From Alterirhizorhabdus solaris (GTDB taxonomy: Bacteria > Pseudomonadota > Alphaproteobacteria > Sphingomonadales > Sphingomonadaceae): a DNA stretch of 64,000 nucleotides. A program made the position numbers and the translations under genes. How positions within the stretch are numbered: the first letter of the stretch is position 1; every line of letters starts with the position of its first letter. The notes beneath the pieces are model-generated. The model had not been told where the DNA came from. It did no database searches and was given only the letters and a program-made list of their open reading frames with translations. Location: positions 1-64,000 of the forward strand of contig NZ_VNIM01000007.1 of NCBI RefSeq assembly GCF_007785815.1, read 5' to 3'. Shown piece by piece: positions 1-8,858 of this stretch.

Positions 1-1
1 G

Positions 2-799
2 CCCCGCCCGCCCCTGCCGTTCATCGACCTGTCGCAGGACAGCGTGTGGGTGTGCCGCACCGTGGCACCGTGCAACTGGTTGCAGGGGGTGGAGGGGACG
101 ATCGACTCGCTCCATGTCGGCACGCTCCACCAGAGCTGGATCGCGCGGCAATATGCGGCACGGTCGGGCGACGGCGGCGGGATCAACATGACGCTGGCCA
201 GCCACCCGCGTTACGAGACCAGCGATACCGACTACGGCCTGCGCGCCGCCGCGCTGCGCACGCTGGAAGACGGCCGGCAATATGTGCGCGTCACCGAATA
301 TGTGATGCCGTTCGTCTCGCTCGTGCCCGGCGGGATGACGCGGCGCGCGGGCAGCATCTTCATCGCGGTGCCGATCGACAACGTCAGCCACATGCTGTTC
401 TGGGGCCTGTGGCACGAGGACGGCGTGCCCGGCTTCATGGCGGCCGAGCAGGAACTGCGCGCCGAAAACCGCGACATCGACAATTACGTGATCGCCACGC
501 CCGGCCCCGATGCGACATGGGGGCAGGATCGCGCGGCGATGGCGAACGGGCATTTCTCCGGCTTCGACAAGTGCCTGCTGGACGAGGACGTGATGGTGCA
601 GGCCAGCATGGGGCCGATCGTCGATCGCTCGCAGGAGCATCTGTGCGCCAGCGACATCGGCATCGTCCGCGCGCGCCGGCGCCTGCTGCGCGAGCTGGCC
701 GACTTCGCCGAGGATCGCGCGCCCGCACATCCCGCCGCCACCGTGCGCCCGATCGACACCGTGGAACCGGCCGAACAGCCGTGGCGCGAACCGGCGTAG
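2..799 (+). CDS. Rieske non-haem iron oxygenase, alpha subunit (C-terminal part; 5' end outside window)
   Basis: This is the catalytic C-terminal half of an aromatic-ring-hydroxylating oxygenase of the phthalate dioxygenase-like type; 265 residues are visible and the reading frame is open through the left edge, so the Rieske [2Fe-2S] domain lies upstream. The mononuclear iron site is seen as D-S-L-H-V-G-T-L-H, with the two histidines at codons starting 113 and 128. The segment GPIVDRSQEHLCASD near the C terminus is typical of the single-component (type with separate reductase) subgroup. No reductase or ferredoxin gene is visible nearby. It lies 112 bp upstream of the GMC gene on the same strand, so the two are likely co-regulated. 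The substrate cannot be told from sequence. Confidence 0.9.
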   Translation, partial: PRPPLPFIDLSQDSVWVCRTVAPCNWLQGVEGTIDSLHVGTLHQSWIARQYAARSGDGGGINMTLASHPRYETSDTDYGLRAAALRTLEDGRQYVRVTEYVMPFVSLVPGGMTRRAGSIFIAVPIDNVSHMLFWGLWHEDGVPGFMAAEQELRAENRDIDNYVIATPGPDATWGQDRAAMANGHFSGFDKCLLDEDVMVQASMGPIVDRSQEHLCASDIGIVRARRRLLRELADFAEDRAPAHPAATVRPIDTVEPAEQPWREPA

Positions 800-911
800 C
801 GCCGCGCGCCCGGTGCGCCTGCGGATTACGGCTGGTCACGCCCGCCACGCCCGCTAGGACTATCGCCCGGACGCCACCGTGGAACCGCGGGGCCATGCGA
901 GAGGACCGTTC

Positions 912-2507
912 GTGACCATCGAAGACGCCGACTACGTGATCGCCGGTGGCGGCCGCGCCGGTTGCGTGCTGGCCAGCCGCCTCTCGGAGGATCCGGATTG
1001 CAAGGTGGTGCTGCTGGAGGCCGGCGGCGGCAGCGACATCTTCCGCGTGAAGATGCCCACGGGCGCCTATACCCTGCTCGGCAAGCCGAAATACGACTGG
1101 CTCTACATGACCGAGCCGGACCCCTCGCTGGGCGGGCGCGTGATGGCGTGGTCGGCGGGGCGGATGCTGGGTGGCGGATCGGCGATCAACGGGATGATGT
1201 ACATCCGGGGCGCGCGCGCGGACTACGATGGCTGGGCGGCGGACGGCTGCACCGGCTGGACGTGGGACGAGGTGCAGCCCTACTTCCGCAAATCCGAAGG
1301 CTATACCGGCGCGCCGAGCCAGAGCCACTCGTCGCTGGGGCCGCTCGGCGTCTCCTTCCCGCGCGATATCCACCCGCTGAGCGAGGCGTTCGTCGATGCG
1401 TGCGAGGACTATGGCCTGCGCCGGATCGAGGATTACTGTGCCGGCGACATCGACGGCGCGTTCATCAGCCTCGTCACTCAGCGCGACGGCCAGCGATCGA
1501 GCGCGGCGCGCGCCTTCCTCGACGAGGCGGCGACACGCCCGAACCTGACCATCGTCACCGACGCGCTGGTCGACAAGGTGACGATCGAGGACGGCCGCGC
1601 GACCGGCGTGGTCTTCCGCCACGACGACGAGCCGCGCACGGTGCGCGCGCGCCGCGAGGTGATCCTGAGCGCGGGCACGATGCAGTCGCCGGCCGTGCTG
1701 ATGCGATCGGGCATCGGCCCGGCCGCCGCGCTGCGCGCGCTGGGCATCGAGGTGCAGGTGGATGCGCCCGGAGTGGGGCAGAACCTTCAGGAACATGCCA
1801 GTTTCCACACCAGCTATTTCGTCGACGTGCCGACCTACAATTCGGTGCTCGGCCCGGTGAAGATGGTGGGCCATCTGCTTCGCTATGTCTTCGGCAGGCG
1901 CGGCGTGATGAGCGCGACGCCGGTCGAGGCGATGGCCTTCCTGCGCTCCCGCCCCGACCTGGCCGAGCCCGACATCAAGCTGCAGTTCGGCGCGATGTGC
2001 TTCGATGCGGCGAAGCGTCGCCCGCACGAGCGCCCCGGCGTGATCGTCTATGCCAATGTCGCCAAGCCGCGCAGCCGGGGCGAGATCCGCCTGCGGAGCA
2101 AGCATGCGGCGGACAGCCCGATCGTCGACCATCGCCTGCTGGGCGATCCGGAGGACATGGCCGCGCTGGTCCGCGGCGTGAAGATGGTGGACGAGATCTT
2201 CCACACGCCCGCGCTCGCTCCCCATCTGCGCGGCCAGAACATGCCGGCGCACAAGCCGAAGACCGACGCCGAGTGGGAGGATGCGATCCGCAAGACCAGC
2301 GGAATCGGCTACCATCCGGTCGGCACCTGCCGCATGGGCGGCGATGCCGGATCGGTGGTCGATCCCCACCTGCGCGTCCGCGGCGTCACCGGGCTGCGCG
2401 TGGTCGATGCGTCGATCATGCCGGTCATGCCGTCGGCCAACACCAATGCGCCCGCGATCATGATCGGCGAAAAGGGCGCGGACCTGATCCGGGCGGATGC
2501 CGCCTGA
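912..2507 (+). CDS. GMC-family FAD-dependent alcohol/choline dehydrogenase-like oxidoreductase
   Basis: This 531-residue protein belongs to the glucose-methanol-choline oxidoreductases, which oxidise alcohols to aldehydes or ketones with FAD. The FAD-binding motif AGGGRAG is at residues 11-17, the GMC region GRMLGGGSAINGM follows near residue 90, and the C-terminal active-site region has His468 (GYHPVGTCRMGG) and Asn510/Asn512 (SANTNAP). I chose GTG at 912 because GAGAGGA sits 7 bp ahead of it; the frame stays open to a GTG at 879 but without a ribosome site. Length matches the family. It is followed after 21 bp by an SDR, which suggests successive oxidation of hydroxylated products. No signal peptide is seen, so it is cytoplasmic. 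Confidence 0.92.
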   Translation: MTIEDADYVIAGGGRAGCVLASRLSEDPDCKVVLLEAGGGSDIFRVKMPTGAYTLLGKPKYDWLYMTEPDPSLGGRVMAWSAGRMLGGGSAINGMMYIRGARADYDGWAADGCTGWTWDEVQPYFRKSEGYTGAPSQSHSSLGPLGVSFPRDIHPLSEAFVDACEDYGLRRIEDYCAGDIDGAFISLVTQRDGQRSSAARAFLDEAATRPNLTIVTDALVDKVTIEDGRATGVVFRHDDEPRTVRARREVILSAGTMQSPAVLMRSGIGPAAALRALGIEVQVDAPGVGQNLQEHASFHTSYFVDVPTYNSVLGPVKMVGHLLRYVFGRRGVMSATPVEAMAFLRSRPDLAEPDIKLQFGAMCFDAAKRRPHERPGVIVYANVAKPRSRGEIRLRSKHAADSPIVDHRLLGDPEDMAALVRGVKMVDEIFHTPALAPHLRGQNMPAHKPKTDAEWEDAIRKTSGIGYHPVGTCRMGGDAGSVVDPHLRVRGVTGLRVVDASIMPVMPSANTNAPAIMIGEKGADLIRADAA

Positions 2508-2528
2508 TCGAAGCAAGGGAACCGAGCG

Positions 2529-3323
2529 ATGCACGATGATCTGCTGAAGGCGTTCAGCCTGGAAGGGCGAGTCGCCGTCGTTACCGGCGCCGCATCCGGC
2601 ATCGGCCGCGAGACCGCCTGCGTCCTTGCCGAAGCGGGCGCGCGGGTGATGCTCGCCGATGTCGACGAGAGCGGGCTGGCCGAGACGGCCCGGCTGGTCG
2701 AGGCGCGCGGCGGGGCGGCGACGGCCCGCCGCACCGATGTCGGCGACCGCGACGATATCGAGGCGCTGGCGACGGCGGCGGCGGGCGTGTCGATCTGGGT
2801 CAATGCCGCCGGCATCCTCGTCACCACGCCGATCATCGATGCGCCGACCGCCGAGACGGAGCGGCAGCTGGCGATCAACATGATGGGCACCTATTGGGCC
2901 TGCGCGGCGGCGGCGCGGGCGATGCGCGACGGCGGCAACGGCGGCGCGATCGTCAACCTGTCGTCCGCCGGGGCGGACATGCCCTCCCCCGGCCTCTCCG
3001 CTTATTCGATGGCCAAGGCGGCGGTGAACATGCTCACCCGCACCGCCGCCGTCGAGTTCGGGCCGCTGGGCATCCGCGTCAACGCGGTCGCGCCCGGCTT
3101 CATCGATACGCCGATGGTGACCTACCGCTTCCGCGACGCGGAAGGCGGGGTGGACGCGGCGAAGCGCGACGACGTGTTCCGCCAGCGCGCGCAAGGCTCA
3201 CCGCTGGGGCTGACCGGCACGCCCCGCGATATCGCGCTCGCCATCCTCTACCTCGCTTCGGATGCGAGCCGTTTCGTGACGGGGCAGATCGTGCGGCCCA
3301 ACGGCGGCGTGGTCATGCCCTGA
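2529..3323 (+). CDS. SDR-family NAD(P)-dependent oxidoreductase
   Basis: A classical short-chain dehydrogenase/reductase of 264 residues. The cofactor motif TGAASGIG is at residues 19-26, the structural NAAG motif near residue 92, and the catalytic set is Ser145/146, Tyr159 and Lys163 (YSMAK). Asp at the end of beta-2 (VMLADVDE) favours NAD(H). The C-terminal TGQIVRPNGGVVMP region is normal for the family. It lies 21 bp after the GMC gene and is probably on the same transcript as the oxygenase and GMC genes. A likely job is hydroxyl-to-ketone oxidation, but the substrate is unknown. Confidence 0.92.
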   Translation: MHDDLLKAFSLEGRVAVVTGAASGIGRETACVLAEAGARVMLADVDESGLAETARLVEARGGAATARRTDVGDRDDIEALATAAAGVSIWVNAAGILVTTPIIDAPTAETERQLAINMMGTYWACAAAARAMRDGGNGGAIVNLSSAGADMPSPGLSAYSMAKAAVNMLTRTAAVEFGPLGIRVNAVAPGFIDTPMVTYRFRDAEGGVDAAKRDDVFRQRAQGSPLGLTGTPRDIALAILYLASDASRFVTGQIVRPNGGVVMP

Positions 3324-3413
3324 CCGGGCAAGGGCGACGATGGCGCCGCGGTCTGCCCGCCTGCCGTGTCGCACCGGAGCGGCCCATGCGCCCGCATCGA
3401 AAGGAAAGCGCGC

Positions 3414-4196
3414 ATGCCCGAGCGGACGGGGATAACCGCACCGAGCCGGCCGGTACGGGTGACGCGGCCGGACCAGCGCCGCAGCCTCTCCCGTTCGGCG
3501 ACCCGCGCGCTGGATGTGCTGGAGGTGTTCGGGCGCGAGCGCCGGCCGCTGCGCGCCATCGACGTCTCCCGCGCGCTCGACCTGCATCCCTCGACGACCA
3601 ACCAGTTGCTCAAGACGATGGTGGGATCGGCGCACCTCACGTTCGAGGCGGGCACGCGCACCTACCTGCCCTCGCCCCGGCTCGCCCGCTTCGGCGCGTG
3701 GATGATGGAGGTGTTCGGCGGCGACGAGGCGCTGCGCCTGCTCGTTCGCGACATGCAGGCGGCGACCGGCGAAACCGTGACGCTGACGACGCCGAACGAC
3801 CTGTCGATGCAGATCGTGGATTTCATCGATGCCACCTGCGCGCCGGCGGCGGAACGGGCCGAGCGCGGGCTGTGCGTCTCGATCTTCGGCTCGGCGATCG
3901 GCGCGGCCTATCTTTCCACCCTGCCCGATGCGGAAGTGCGAGGGCTGGCCCGTCGCGCGCGCATCGCCGATCGGGAGATCGAGGCCGTGATGGACGCGGT
4001 GCCGTACATTCGCCGGGCCGGCGTCGCGGATGCCGGCACGCTCGGCGGCACGATCTGGTCGGTCGCGGCACCACTGGCGCAGGCGCGCTTCCCGGCGCCG
4101 CTCGTGCTGGGGCTGGCCGGGCCGGCCGATCGCATCCGGCCACGGCTCGATACCTTGCGCGCCGCCATCCGCGAGGCGGCAGCGCGCCTGCCCTAG
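3414..4196 (+). CDS. IclR-family transcriptional regulator
   Basis: A 260-residue regulator with an N-terminal winged helix-turn-helix (about residues 20-80, containing RALDVLEVFG and HPSTTNQLLKTM) and a C-terminal effector-binding domain. IclR proteins control catabolic operons in response to aromatic or organic acids. The ATG at 3414 is preferred over an in-frame GTG at 3366 because AAAGGAAAG lies just upstream. It is the last gene of the Rieske-GMC-SDR run and may control that run or the opposing esterase operon. Its stop overlaps the stop of the convergent esterase gene: the four bases CTAG give TAG on both strands. Confidence 0.9.
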   Translation: MPERTGITAPSRPVRVTRPDQRRSLSRSATRALDVLEVFGRERRPLRAIDVSRALDLHPSTTNQLLKTMVGSAHLTFEAGTRTYLPSPRLARFGAWMMEVFGGDEALRLLVRDMQAATGETVTLTTPNDLSMQIVDFIDATCAPAAERAERGLCVSIFGSAIGAAYLSTLPDAEVRGLARRARIADREIEAVMDAVPYIRRAGVADAGTLGGTIWSVAAPLAQARFPAPLVLGLAGPADRIRPRLDTLRAAIREAAARLP

Positions 4197-5068
4197 CCGG
4201 CCGCGACGATCCGGTCGACGAAGGCGCACAGCGCCTCGAAGGTCTCGGCGGCGCCCGGTGCCGCCAGGTCGCGGGTGACGGCGACATGGTCCATCCCCGC
4301 GACGACCTGCAACTCCACCGCGACGCCCGCCGCGCGCAGTGCCGCCGCGAACGACGTCGAATCGTCGAGCAATACCTCGCCGTCACCAACGTTCACCAGC
4401 GTCGGCGGAAAGCCCGCCGCCGGTGCGAACAGCGGCGAGCCCAGCGGATCGTTCGGATCAAGGCCCTGAAGATAGAGCCCGGCCGCCTCCTGCGCCGACT
4501 CAGCCGAGAACAAGGGATCGCTCGTGCCGTTCGCGGCGTAGCTGGCGCTCGATACGGTAAGATCCAGCCAGGGCGAGAACAGCATCAGCCCGGCCGGCGG
4601 CACCGCATCGGCCGTGGCCAGCGCCGCCGCCGCCGCCGCGACGCCGCCGCCGGCCGAATCCCCCGACAGGATCAGCGGCCCGTCCGCCGCCAGCGCCAGT
4701 GCCACCGCCCGTGCATCGTTGATGCCGGCGGGAAACGGATGTTCGGGCGCCAGCCGATAGGCCGGACACACCACCGTGACCCCGCAGCGTGCCGAGAGCG
4801 CGGCGGCGAACGGCGCCACCACCTCCGGTGCGCCGATGCGGAACGCGCCGCCGTGGACATGCAGCACCGTGCCCAGCGACACGCCATCGGGGGCGAAGCG
4901 CAGCGCGCGGACACCGCCGACACAGATTTCCTCCGGCAGGGGATCGGTGCGACCGAAGCCGGCCGCCACCGCCGCCGAAAGGCCCTGCCGGCGCGCCGCC
5001 AGATCGGCGGCTGCGGGTCGGCCCTCCCGCTCGGCGGGGAGCGGCGGCGGCGTGGACGTTGCGCGCAT
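4193..5068 (-). CDS. Alpha/beta hydrolase, HSL-type carboxylesterase/lactonase
   Basis: A 291-residue hydrolase of the hormone-sensitive lipase group. The oxyanion motif HGGAF is at residues 72-76, the nucleophile Ser138 is in GDSAGG, the acid lies in the GDGEVLLDD segment (about 229-231), and the base is His261 in GMDHV. Such enzymes hydrolyse esters and lactones, which are the products expected from Baeyer-Villiger oxidation. It is the last gene of a minus-strand run, three bases after an SDR. It has no signal peptide, so it probably acts on intracellular intermediates. Confidence 0.9.
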   Translation of the reverse strand: MRATSTPPPLPAEREGRPAAADLAARRQGLSAAVAAGFGRTDPLPEEICVGGVRALRFAPDGVSLGTVLHVHGGAFRIGAPEVVAPFAAALSARCGVTVVCPAYRLAPEHPFPAGINDARAVALALAADGPLILSGDSAGGGVAAAAAALATADAVPPAGLMLFSPWLDLTVSSASYAANGTSDPLFSAESAQEAAGLYLQGLDPNDPLGSPLFAPAAGFPPTLVNVGDGEVLLDDSTSFAAALRAAGVAVELQVVAGMDHVAVTRDLAAPGAAETFEALCAFVDRIVAAG

Positions 5069-5071
5069 GGC

Positions 5072-5872
5072 TTACTCGCCGACGGTCTGCGGCTGCGGGT
5101 TGAAGAAGATGTTGGCGGCGAGGAAACCGCCGTCCACCGCCAGCGTCTGCCCGGTGACGTAGGATGCCATGTCCGACAGGAAGAAGGTGATCGCCTTGGC
5201 GATCTCGTCAACCGTGCCGCGCCGGTGCAGCGGCACGCGCTCCATCATCGCCGCCTCGCCCGCCTCGCCCGTGTGCGGGATGCGCGGCGTGATGATCGCG
5301 CCGGGCGCCACCACGTTGATGCGGATGCCGTTGGGCGACCATTCCGTCGCCATCGTCTTGACCAGGTTGATGAGTCCCGCCTTGGCCGCGCCATAGGAGC
5401 CGTGGTTCGGTGCCGAACGCACGCCGTCCACCGAGCTGACGCACACGATCGAGCCGGGCGCGCCGCGCCGGATCATGTGACGCGCCACCTCGCGCGCAGC
5501 GACGAAGAAGAAGCGCAGGTTGCGGTTGTGATCGAGATCCCACGTCTCGAGGTCGATATCGATCAGCGATCCCCACGCCGCCATGCCGATCACCGTCGCC
5601 ATGCCGTCGAGCGGGCCGAACTCGCGCTCCACGCGGGCGATCTCGGCCGCGACCGCCGCATCGTCCAGAACGTTCAGCGCGAACGGGAAGGCGACGCCGC
5701 CGTCCGCGCGCACGTCCGCCGCCACCCGCTCGGCCCGTTCCAGTTCGAGATCGGCGATGGCCACCTCGCAGCCGAGGGAGGCGAGCAGGCGCACCGTCGC
5801 CTCCCCCATGCCGAGACCACCGCCCAGAACGAGAACGCGCTTGCCTTCCAGCCCGAAGATCGACTGCACCAT
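5072..5872 (-). CDS. SDR-family oxidoreductase with variant cofactor loop
   Basis: A 266-residue short-chain dehydrogenase. The catalytic tetrad is present, with SS in CVSSVDG and Tyr-Lys in YGAAK. The glycine-rich loop reads GGGLGMG where TGxxxGxG is usual, so the conserved Thr is replaced by Gly. I chose ATG at 5872 (MVQSIFG) because GGAG lies 7 bp upstream; an ATG four codons earlier at 5884 lacks one. It sits between the LLM monooxygenase and the esterase on one strand, so oxidation-reduction of a hydroxy or keto intermediate in that sequence is likely. Substrate unknown. Confidence 0.9.
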   Translation of the reverse strand: MVQSIFGLEGKRVLVLGGGLGMGEATVRLLASLGCEVAIADLELERAERVAADVRADGGVAFPFALNVLDDAAVAAEIARVEREFGPLDGMATVIGMAAWGSLIDIDLETWDLDHNRNLRFFFVAAREVARHMIRRGAPGSIVCVSSVDGVRSAPNHGSYGAAKAGLINLVKTMATEWSPNGIRINVVAPGAIITPRIPHTGEAGEAAMMERVPLHRRGTVDEIAKAITFFLSDMASYVTGQTLAVDGGFLAANIFFNPQPQTVGE

Positions 5873-5947
5873 ATTATTCTCCATCGTGTCGGCGCGATTG
5901 TCCCGCCGGAAAGCCCGCCCGCCGCTGCGGGGGAAACGAAAATCCGG

Positions 5948-7123
5948 TCACCCGGCGGCGGCATGTTCCTCGGCGGCGCGAACGCCCGCCGTCAGCGAGG
6001 CGGCGGCGCGACTGGCACCGCGCCTGGCGAGTTCCGGGATCACATAGGTGCCGAGCAGCTCGATCGACTTCAGCACCGCCTCGTTGGGCAGGTAGCCGAA
6101 GTTGAGGTAGCACAGCAACTGATCGACGCCGATCGCCTCATACTTCAGGCACTTCTGCAGGCATTCGTCGGGCGTGCCGACGATCACCATGTCCTCCTGA
6201 TCGAAGGTGGTCAGATCGAACTCGCCCCGCGCCTGCTTGTCGAGCAACGGGAACGCCGCCTTCTGCTGCTCTTCGGAAAGATGCGCGAACTCCCACTTCA
6301 GGTGGAATTCGGCCAGCCCCTTGTACCACCACCACATCGATTCCCAGACACGGTCGCGCTCGAAGCTGTCGCGTGATTCCGCGCAGTGGACCAGCGTGTA
6401 GATGCCCACCTTGTTGGTGGCGACGCCCGTGAGCGGCACGGCGGTTTCCTGCGCCTTGCGGTAGGCGGCGATCAGCGTCTCGAGCTTGCTCAACGGCTGC
6501 ATGATGCTGAAGCACAGCAGACCGCAGGCATTCGCCCCGGCCAGCACCGCGCTCGATTCGGTCGACGCCGCCATCCACGACGGCGGATGTGGATCCTGCC
6601 ACGGCTTCGGCGTCACCATGCGCGCGGGAAAGTCGAGGAACTCGCTGTGCTCCTCGTAATACTGCTCTTTCCACATGCCCACGACGGTGCGGGCGGCGGC
6701 CGCCATCTTCTCCTTGCTGCGCGCGATATCGACGTGGAACGCCTGCTGCTCCATCGGCGTCGAGCGGCCGAGGCCCCATTGCGCGCGCCCCTGCGACAGC
6801 ACGTCGACCGTGGCGACCTTTTCCGCCACGCGGGCCGGATGGATGAACTCGTGCGGCATCAGCGACACGCCGAAGCCCAGCTTGATCCGCTTCGTGATCT
6901 GCGACAGCGCGCCCAGCACCACCTCGTTGGAGGGCATGTGCGAGCGGTTCTCGCGGAAATGATGCTCGACGCACCAGACGGTATCGAAGCCCATCTTGTC
7001 CGCCAGCACGATCTGCTCGATGCTTTCGCGGTACACGCGGCGCTCGGCCATGCGCTGGCCCTCGGGATGCTGGCCCTCCCACGGCTGCGGCGCATCGAAT
7101 TCGTAGAGCAGGCCCAGGTCCAT
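5948..7123 (-). CDS. LLM-class flavin-dependent monooxygenase (bacterial luciferase-like)
   Basis: A 391-residue protein of the luciferase-like monooxygenase superfamily, which uses reduced FMN or F420. The N-terminal LLYEFD strand, the VEHHFRE segment near residue 52 and the GRAQWGLGRSTP segment are typical of the group. ATG 7123 is supported by GGAGAGAG directly upstream; the frame runs on to 7297 with low-complexity arginine-rich sequence that is not coding-like. Two-component members need a separate flavin reductase; none is obvious in the window. Its place beside an SDR and an esterase would suit Baeyer-Villiger or hydroxylation chemistry, but that is inference. Confidence 0.88.
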   Translation of the reverse strand: MDLGLLYEFDAPQPWEGQHPEGQRMAERRVYRESIEQIVLADKMGFDTVWCVEHHFRENRSHMPSNEVVLGALSQITKRIKLGFGVSLMPHEFIHPARVAEKVATVDVLSQGRAQWGLGRSTPMEQQAFHVDIARSKEKMAAAARTVVGMWKEQYYEEHSEFLDFPARMVTPKPWQDPHPPSWMAASTESSAVLAGANACGLLCFSIMQPLSKLETLIAAYRKAQETAVPLTGVATNKVGIYTLVHCAESRDSFERDRVWESMWWWYKGLAEFHLKWEFAHLSEEQQKAAFPLLDKQARGEFDLTTFDQEDMVIVGTPDECLQKCLKYEAIGVDQLLCYLNFGYLPNEAVLKSIELLGTYVIPELARRGASRAAASLTAGVRAAEEHAAAG

Positions 7124-7184
7124 CTCTCTCTCCGTCCGGCTTATCGTTGTCGCGAGGGTATATCCTCCCGCCCGCCCCCGGCAA

Positions 7185-7221
7185 ACGCATAAGCCCCGGC
7201 GCCGAAAATCCGTATATGCGT
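7185..7221. promoter_or_regulatory. Inverted repeat ACGCATA-N23-TATGCGT upstream of the LLM gene
   Basis: The intergenic stretch between the LLM start and the NTF2-like stop holds a perfect 7-bp inverted repeat, ACGCATA (7185-7191) and TATGCGT (7215-7221), around AT-richer sequence. It could be an operator or part of an internal promoter of the minus-strand run. There is no independent support. Confidence 0.3.
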
Positions 7222-7244
7222 AGGCCGGTCGGCGGAGATGTCGC

Positions 7245-7637
7245 CTAGAAGCCCGGCGTCGCGAGCGTGCCCTCGCCCACCGGCAGCGCGCCGGCACGGT
7301 CGATATATTCGTCCAGCCGCGCGATCAGCCCGTTCTCGATCCGCACGACGATGCACACCGCCCACGCCTTGCGCTCGCCCGAGGGCAGGCGCAGCGCGAA
7401 CATGTGCTGCTGGACGAAACCATCGGCGGTTGCCTGACGGCGGATGTCCCCCACGGTGCGCTCCTGCGAATGGGCGAACAGCGCTTCCCATGCCTGCGCC
7501 GCGGTCGCCACGTCCTGCGCGTCGCCGTCGAAGCTGTGCCACACGCGCGCATCGGGGGTGAAGCAGGCGCGGATCGTGTCCACGTCGCCTGTCGCGAACG
7601 CGTCGTACATCCGGTCGATCGGGTTGGTGGCGGTCAT
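7245..7637 (-). CDS. NTF2-like/SnoaL-type small protein
   Basis: A 130-residue protein with the cone-shaped NTF2-like fold: the N terminus reads NPIDRMYDAFATGDVDTIRACFTPDARVWH, typical of SnoaL/polyketide-cyclase-type members, and the end has the IENGLIARLDEYID strand-helix. AGGAGA lies 5 bp before the ATG. Family members act as isomerases, dehydratases or cyclases (ketosteroid isomerase and SnoaL are examples), but many have no known reaction. It lies 9 bp downstream of a CaiB gene in the same operon, so it probably acts on a CoA-linked or ring intermediate. Confidence 0.82.
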   Translation of the reverse strand: MTATNPIDRMYDAFATGDVDTIRACFTPDARVWHSFDGDAQDVATAAQAWEALFAHSQERTVGDIRRQATADGFVQQHMFALRLPSGERKAWAVCIVVRIENGLIARLDEYIDRAGALPVGEGTLATPGF

Positions 7638-7646
7638 GTCGTTCTC

Positions 7647-8858
7647 CTAAATCACGCCCGCGTCGCGCAGGCCGGCGATATCGGTGTCGGTATAGCCAAG
7701 CTCGCCCAGTACCGCGTCGGTGTCGGCGCCCAGCGCCGGCGCGGTCGCGGCCTCGCGCAGGGCCGCGTCGCTGAACGCGATCGGGCTGCCGACGAGGCGC
7801 AGCGTGCCCAGCCCGGGATGCGCGACCTCGCGGATGTAGCCGCTCGCGTGCGCCTGCGGATCGGCCAGCACGTCCTGGTAGGAGGCGGCGGGCGTGGCCA
7901 GCACGCCGGCCGGCCCGAGTTCGGCCATCCAGTCCGCCGTCGTCCGCCCGGTGAATGCCCCGGCGATGATCGTGCGGAAGGCCTCGCCGTCGACGTTGCG
8001 GGTCTTGCCGGTCCACTGCGGATCGGCGGCCAGATCGGGCCGCGCGATGATCTCGCAGAAACGCGGCCACACCGCATCGGGAATGCTGGAGAGGACGAGC
8101 CAGCCATCGGCGGTGCGGAAGCCGCCCCACGCGCCGGTCATGTGCGGATGGGCGTGGCCCGCGCGGTGCGGCTCCCGCCCGGTGAGCGAAGCCTGGAACA
8201 GTTCCCAGTTCTCGTGCGCCAGCATCGTACCGTAGAGCGACACGTCGACGCGCTGCCCCCGCCCCGTGCGCCCACGTTGGACGAGCGCGGCCAGCACCGC
8301 CGTCACCAGCATGTGCGCGCCGCCGTAATCGGCGATGTTGGTGCCGGCGGGCAGCGGCGGATCGGGATCGTGGCCGGTCTTCGCCATCAGCCCGGAGGCG
8401 GCCTGCGCCAGCATGTCGCGCGAGGGATAATGCGTGCGCGGCCCCTGCGTGCCCCAGCCGGACGCGACCGCGTAGATCAGGCGCGGGAACCTTTCCTTCA
8501 GCGCGTCGTAGCCGAAGCCCAGCCGGTCGAGCACGCCGAGGCGGAAGTTGCTGACGAGCACGTCGGCGGTATCGAGCAGGCGCATCAGCGCATCACGCCC
8601 GCCCGCGCTCTTCAGGTCCAGCCCGACGCTGCGCTTGCCGCGATTGAAGATATAGAAATAATGGCGGAAATCGGCGAGCTCCGCCGGCGCGTCGGCCACC
8701 ATCTTCGCCAGCGGGACCGAGCGCGAGGTATCGCCACCGACGCGGTTCTCCACCTTGATGACATCCGCCCCCATCTCCGAGAGCGTCAGCGCGGCATACG
8801 GCCCCTGGATCTCCAGCGCGAGTTCGACGACGCGGATACCGTCCAGCGGGCGGGTCAT
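7647..8858 (-). CDS. CaiB/BaiF family CoA-transferase (class III)
   Basis: A 403-residue class III CoA-transferase, which moves CoA between acyl-CoA and a free acid through an aspartyl anhydride. The N-terminal GIRVVELALEIQGPY and SEMGADVIKVENR segments are diagnostic. The catalytic Asp is seen as Asp148 in SRDMLAQAASG. The start at 8858 overlaps the preceding reductase by 4 bp (ATGA), so the two are translationally coupled. The same frame is open upstream for another 310 codons, but that stretch lies over the reductase gene in another frame. In steroid and bile-acid pathways CaiB enzymes recycle CoA; here the substrate is unknown. Confidence 0.92.
   Translation of the reverse strand: MTRPLDGIRVVELALEIQGPYAALTLSEMGADVIKVENRVGGDTSRSVPLAKMVADAPAELADFRHYFYIFNRGKRSVGLDLKSAGGRDALMRLLDTADVLVSNFRLGVLDRLGFGYDALKERFPRLIYAVASGWGTQGPRTHYPSRDMLAQAASGLMAKTGHDPDPPLPAGTNIADYGGAHMLVTAVLAALVQRGRTGRGQRVDVSLYGTMLAHENWELFQASLTGREPHRAGHAHPHMTGAWGGFRTADGWLVLSSIPDAVWPRFCEIIARPDLAADPQWTGKTRNVDGEAFRTIIAGAFTGRTTADWMAELGPAGVLATPAASYQDVLADPQAHASGYIREVAHPGLGTLRLVGSPIAFSDAALREAATAPALGADTDAVLGELGYTDTDIAGLRDAGVI

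Noticed and set aside
435-3194. Long minus-strand open frame opposite the Rieske, GMC and SDR genes
   Set aside because: Low-complexity Arg/His/Asp-rich translation with no start context; the plus-strand genes explain the region.
2894-6376. Very long plus-strand open frame crossing SDR, IclR and minus-strand genes
   Set aside because: It runs across well-supported genes in both directions in a different frame and has no recognisable domain.
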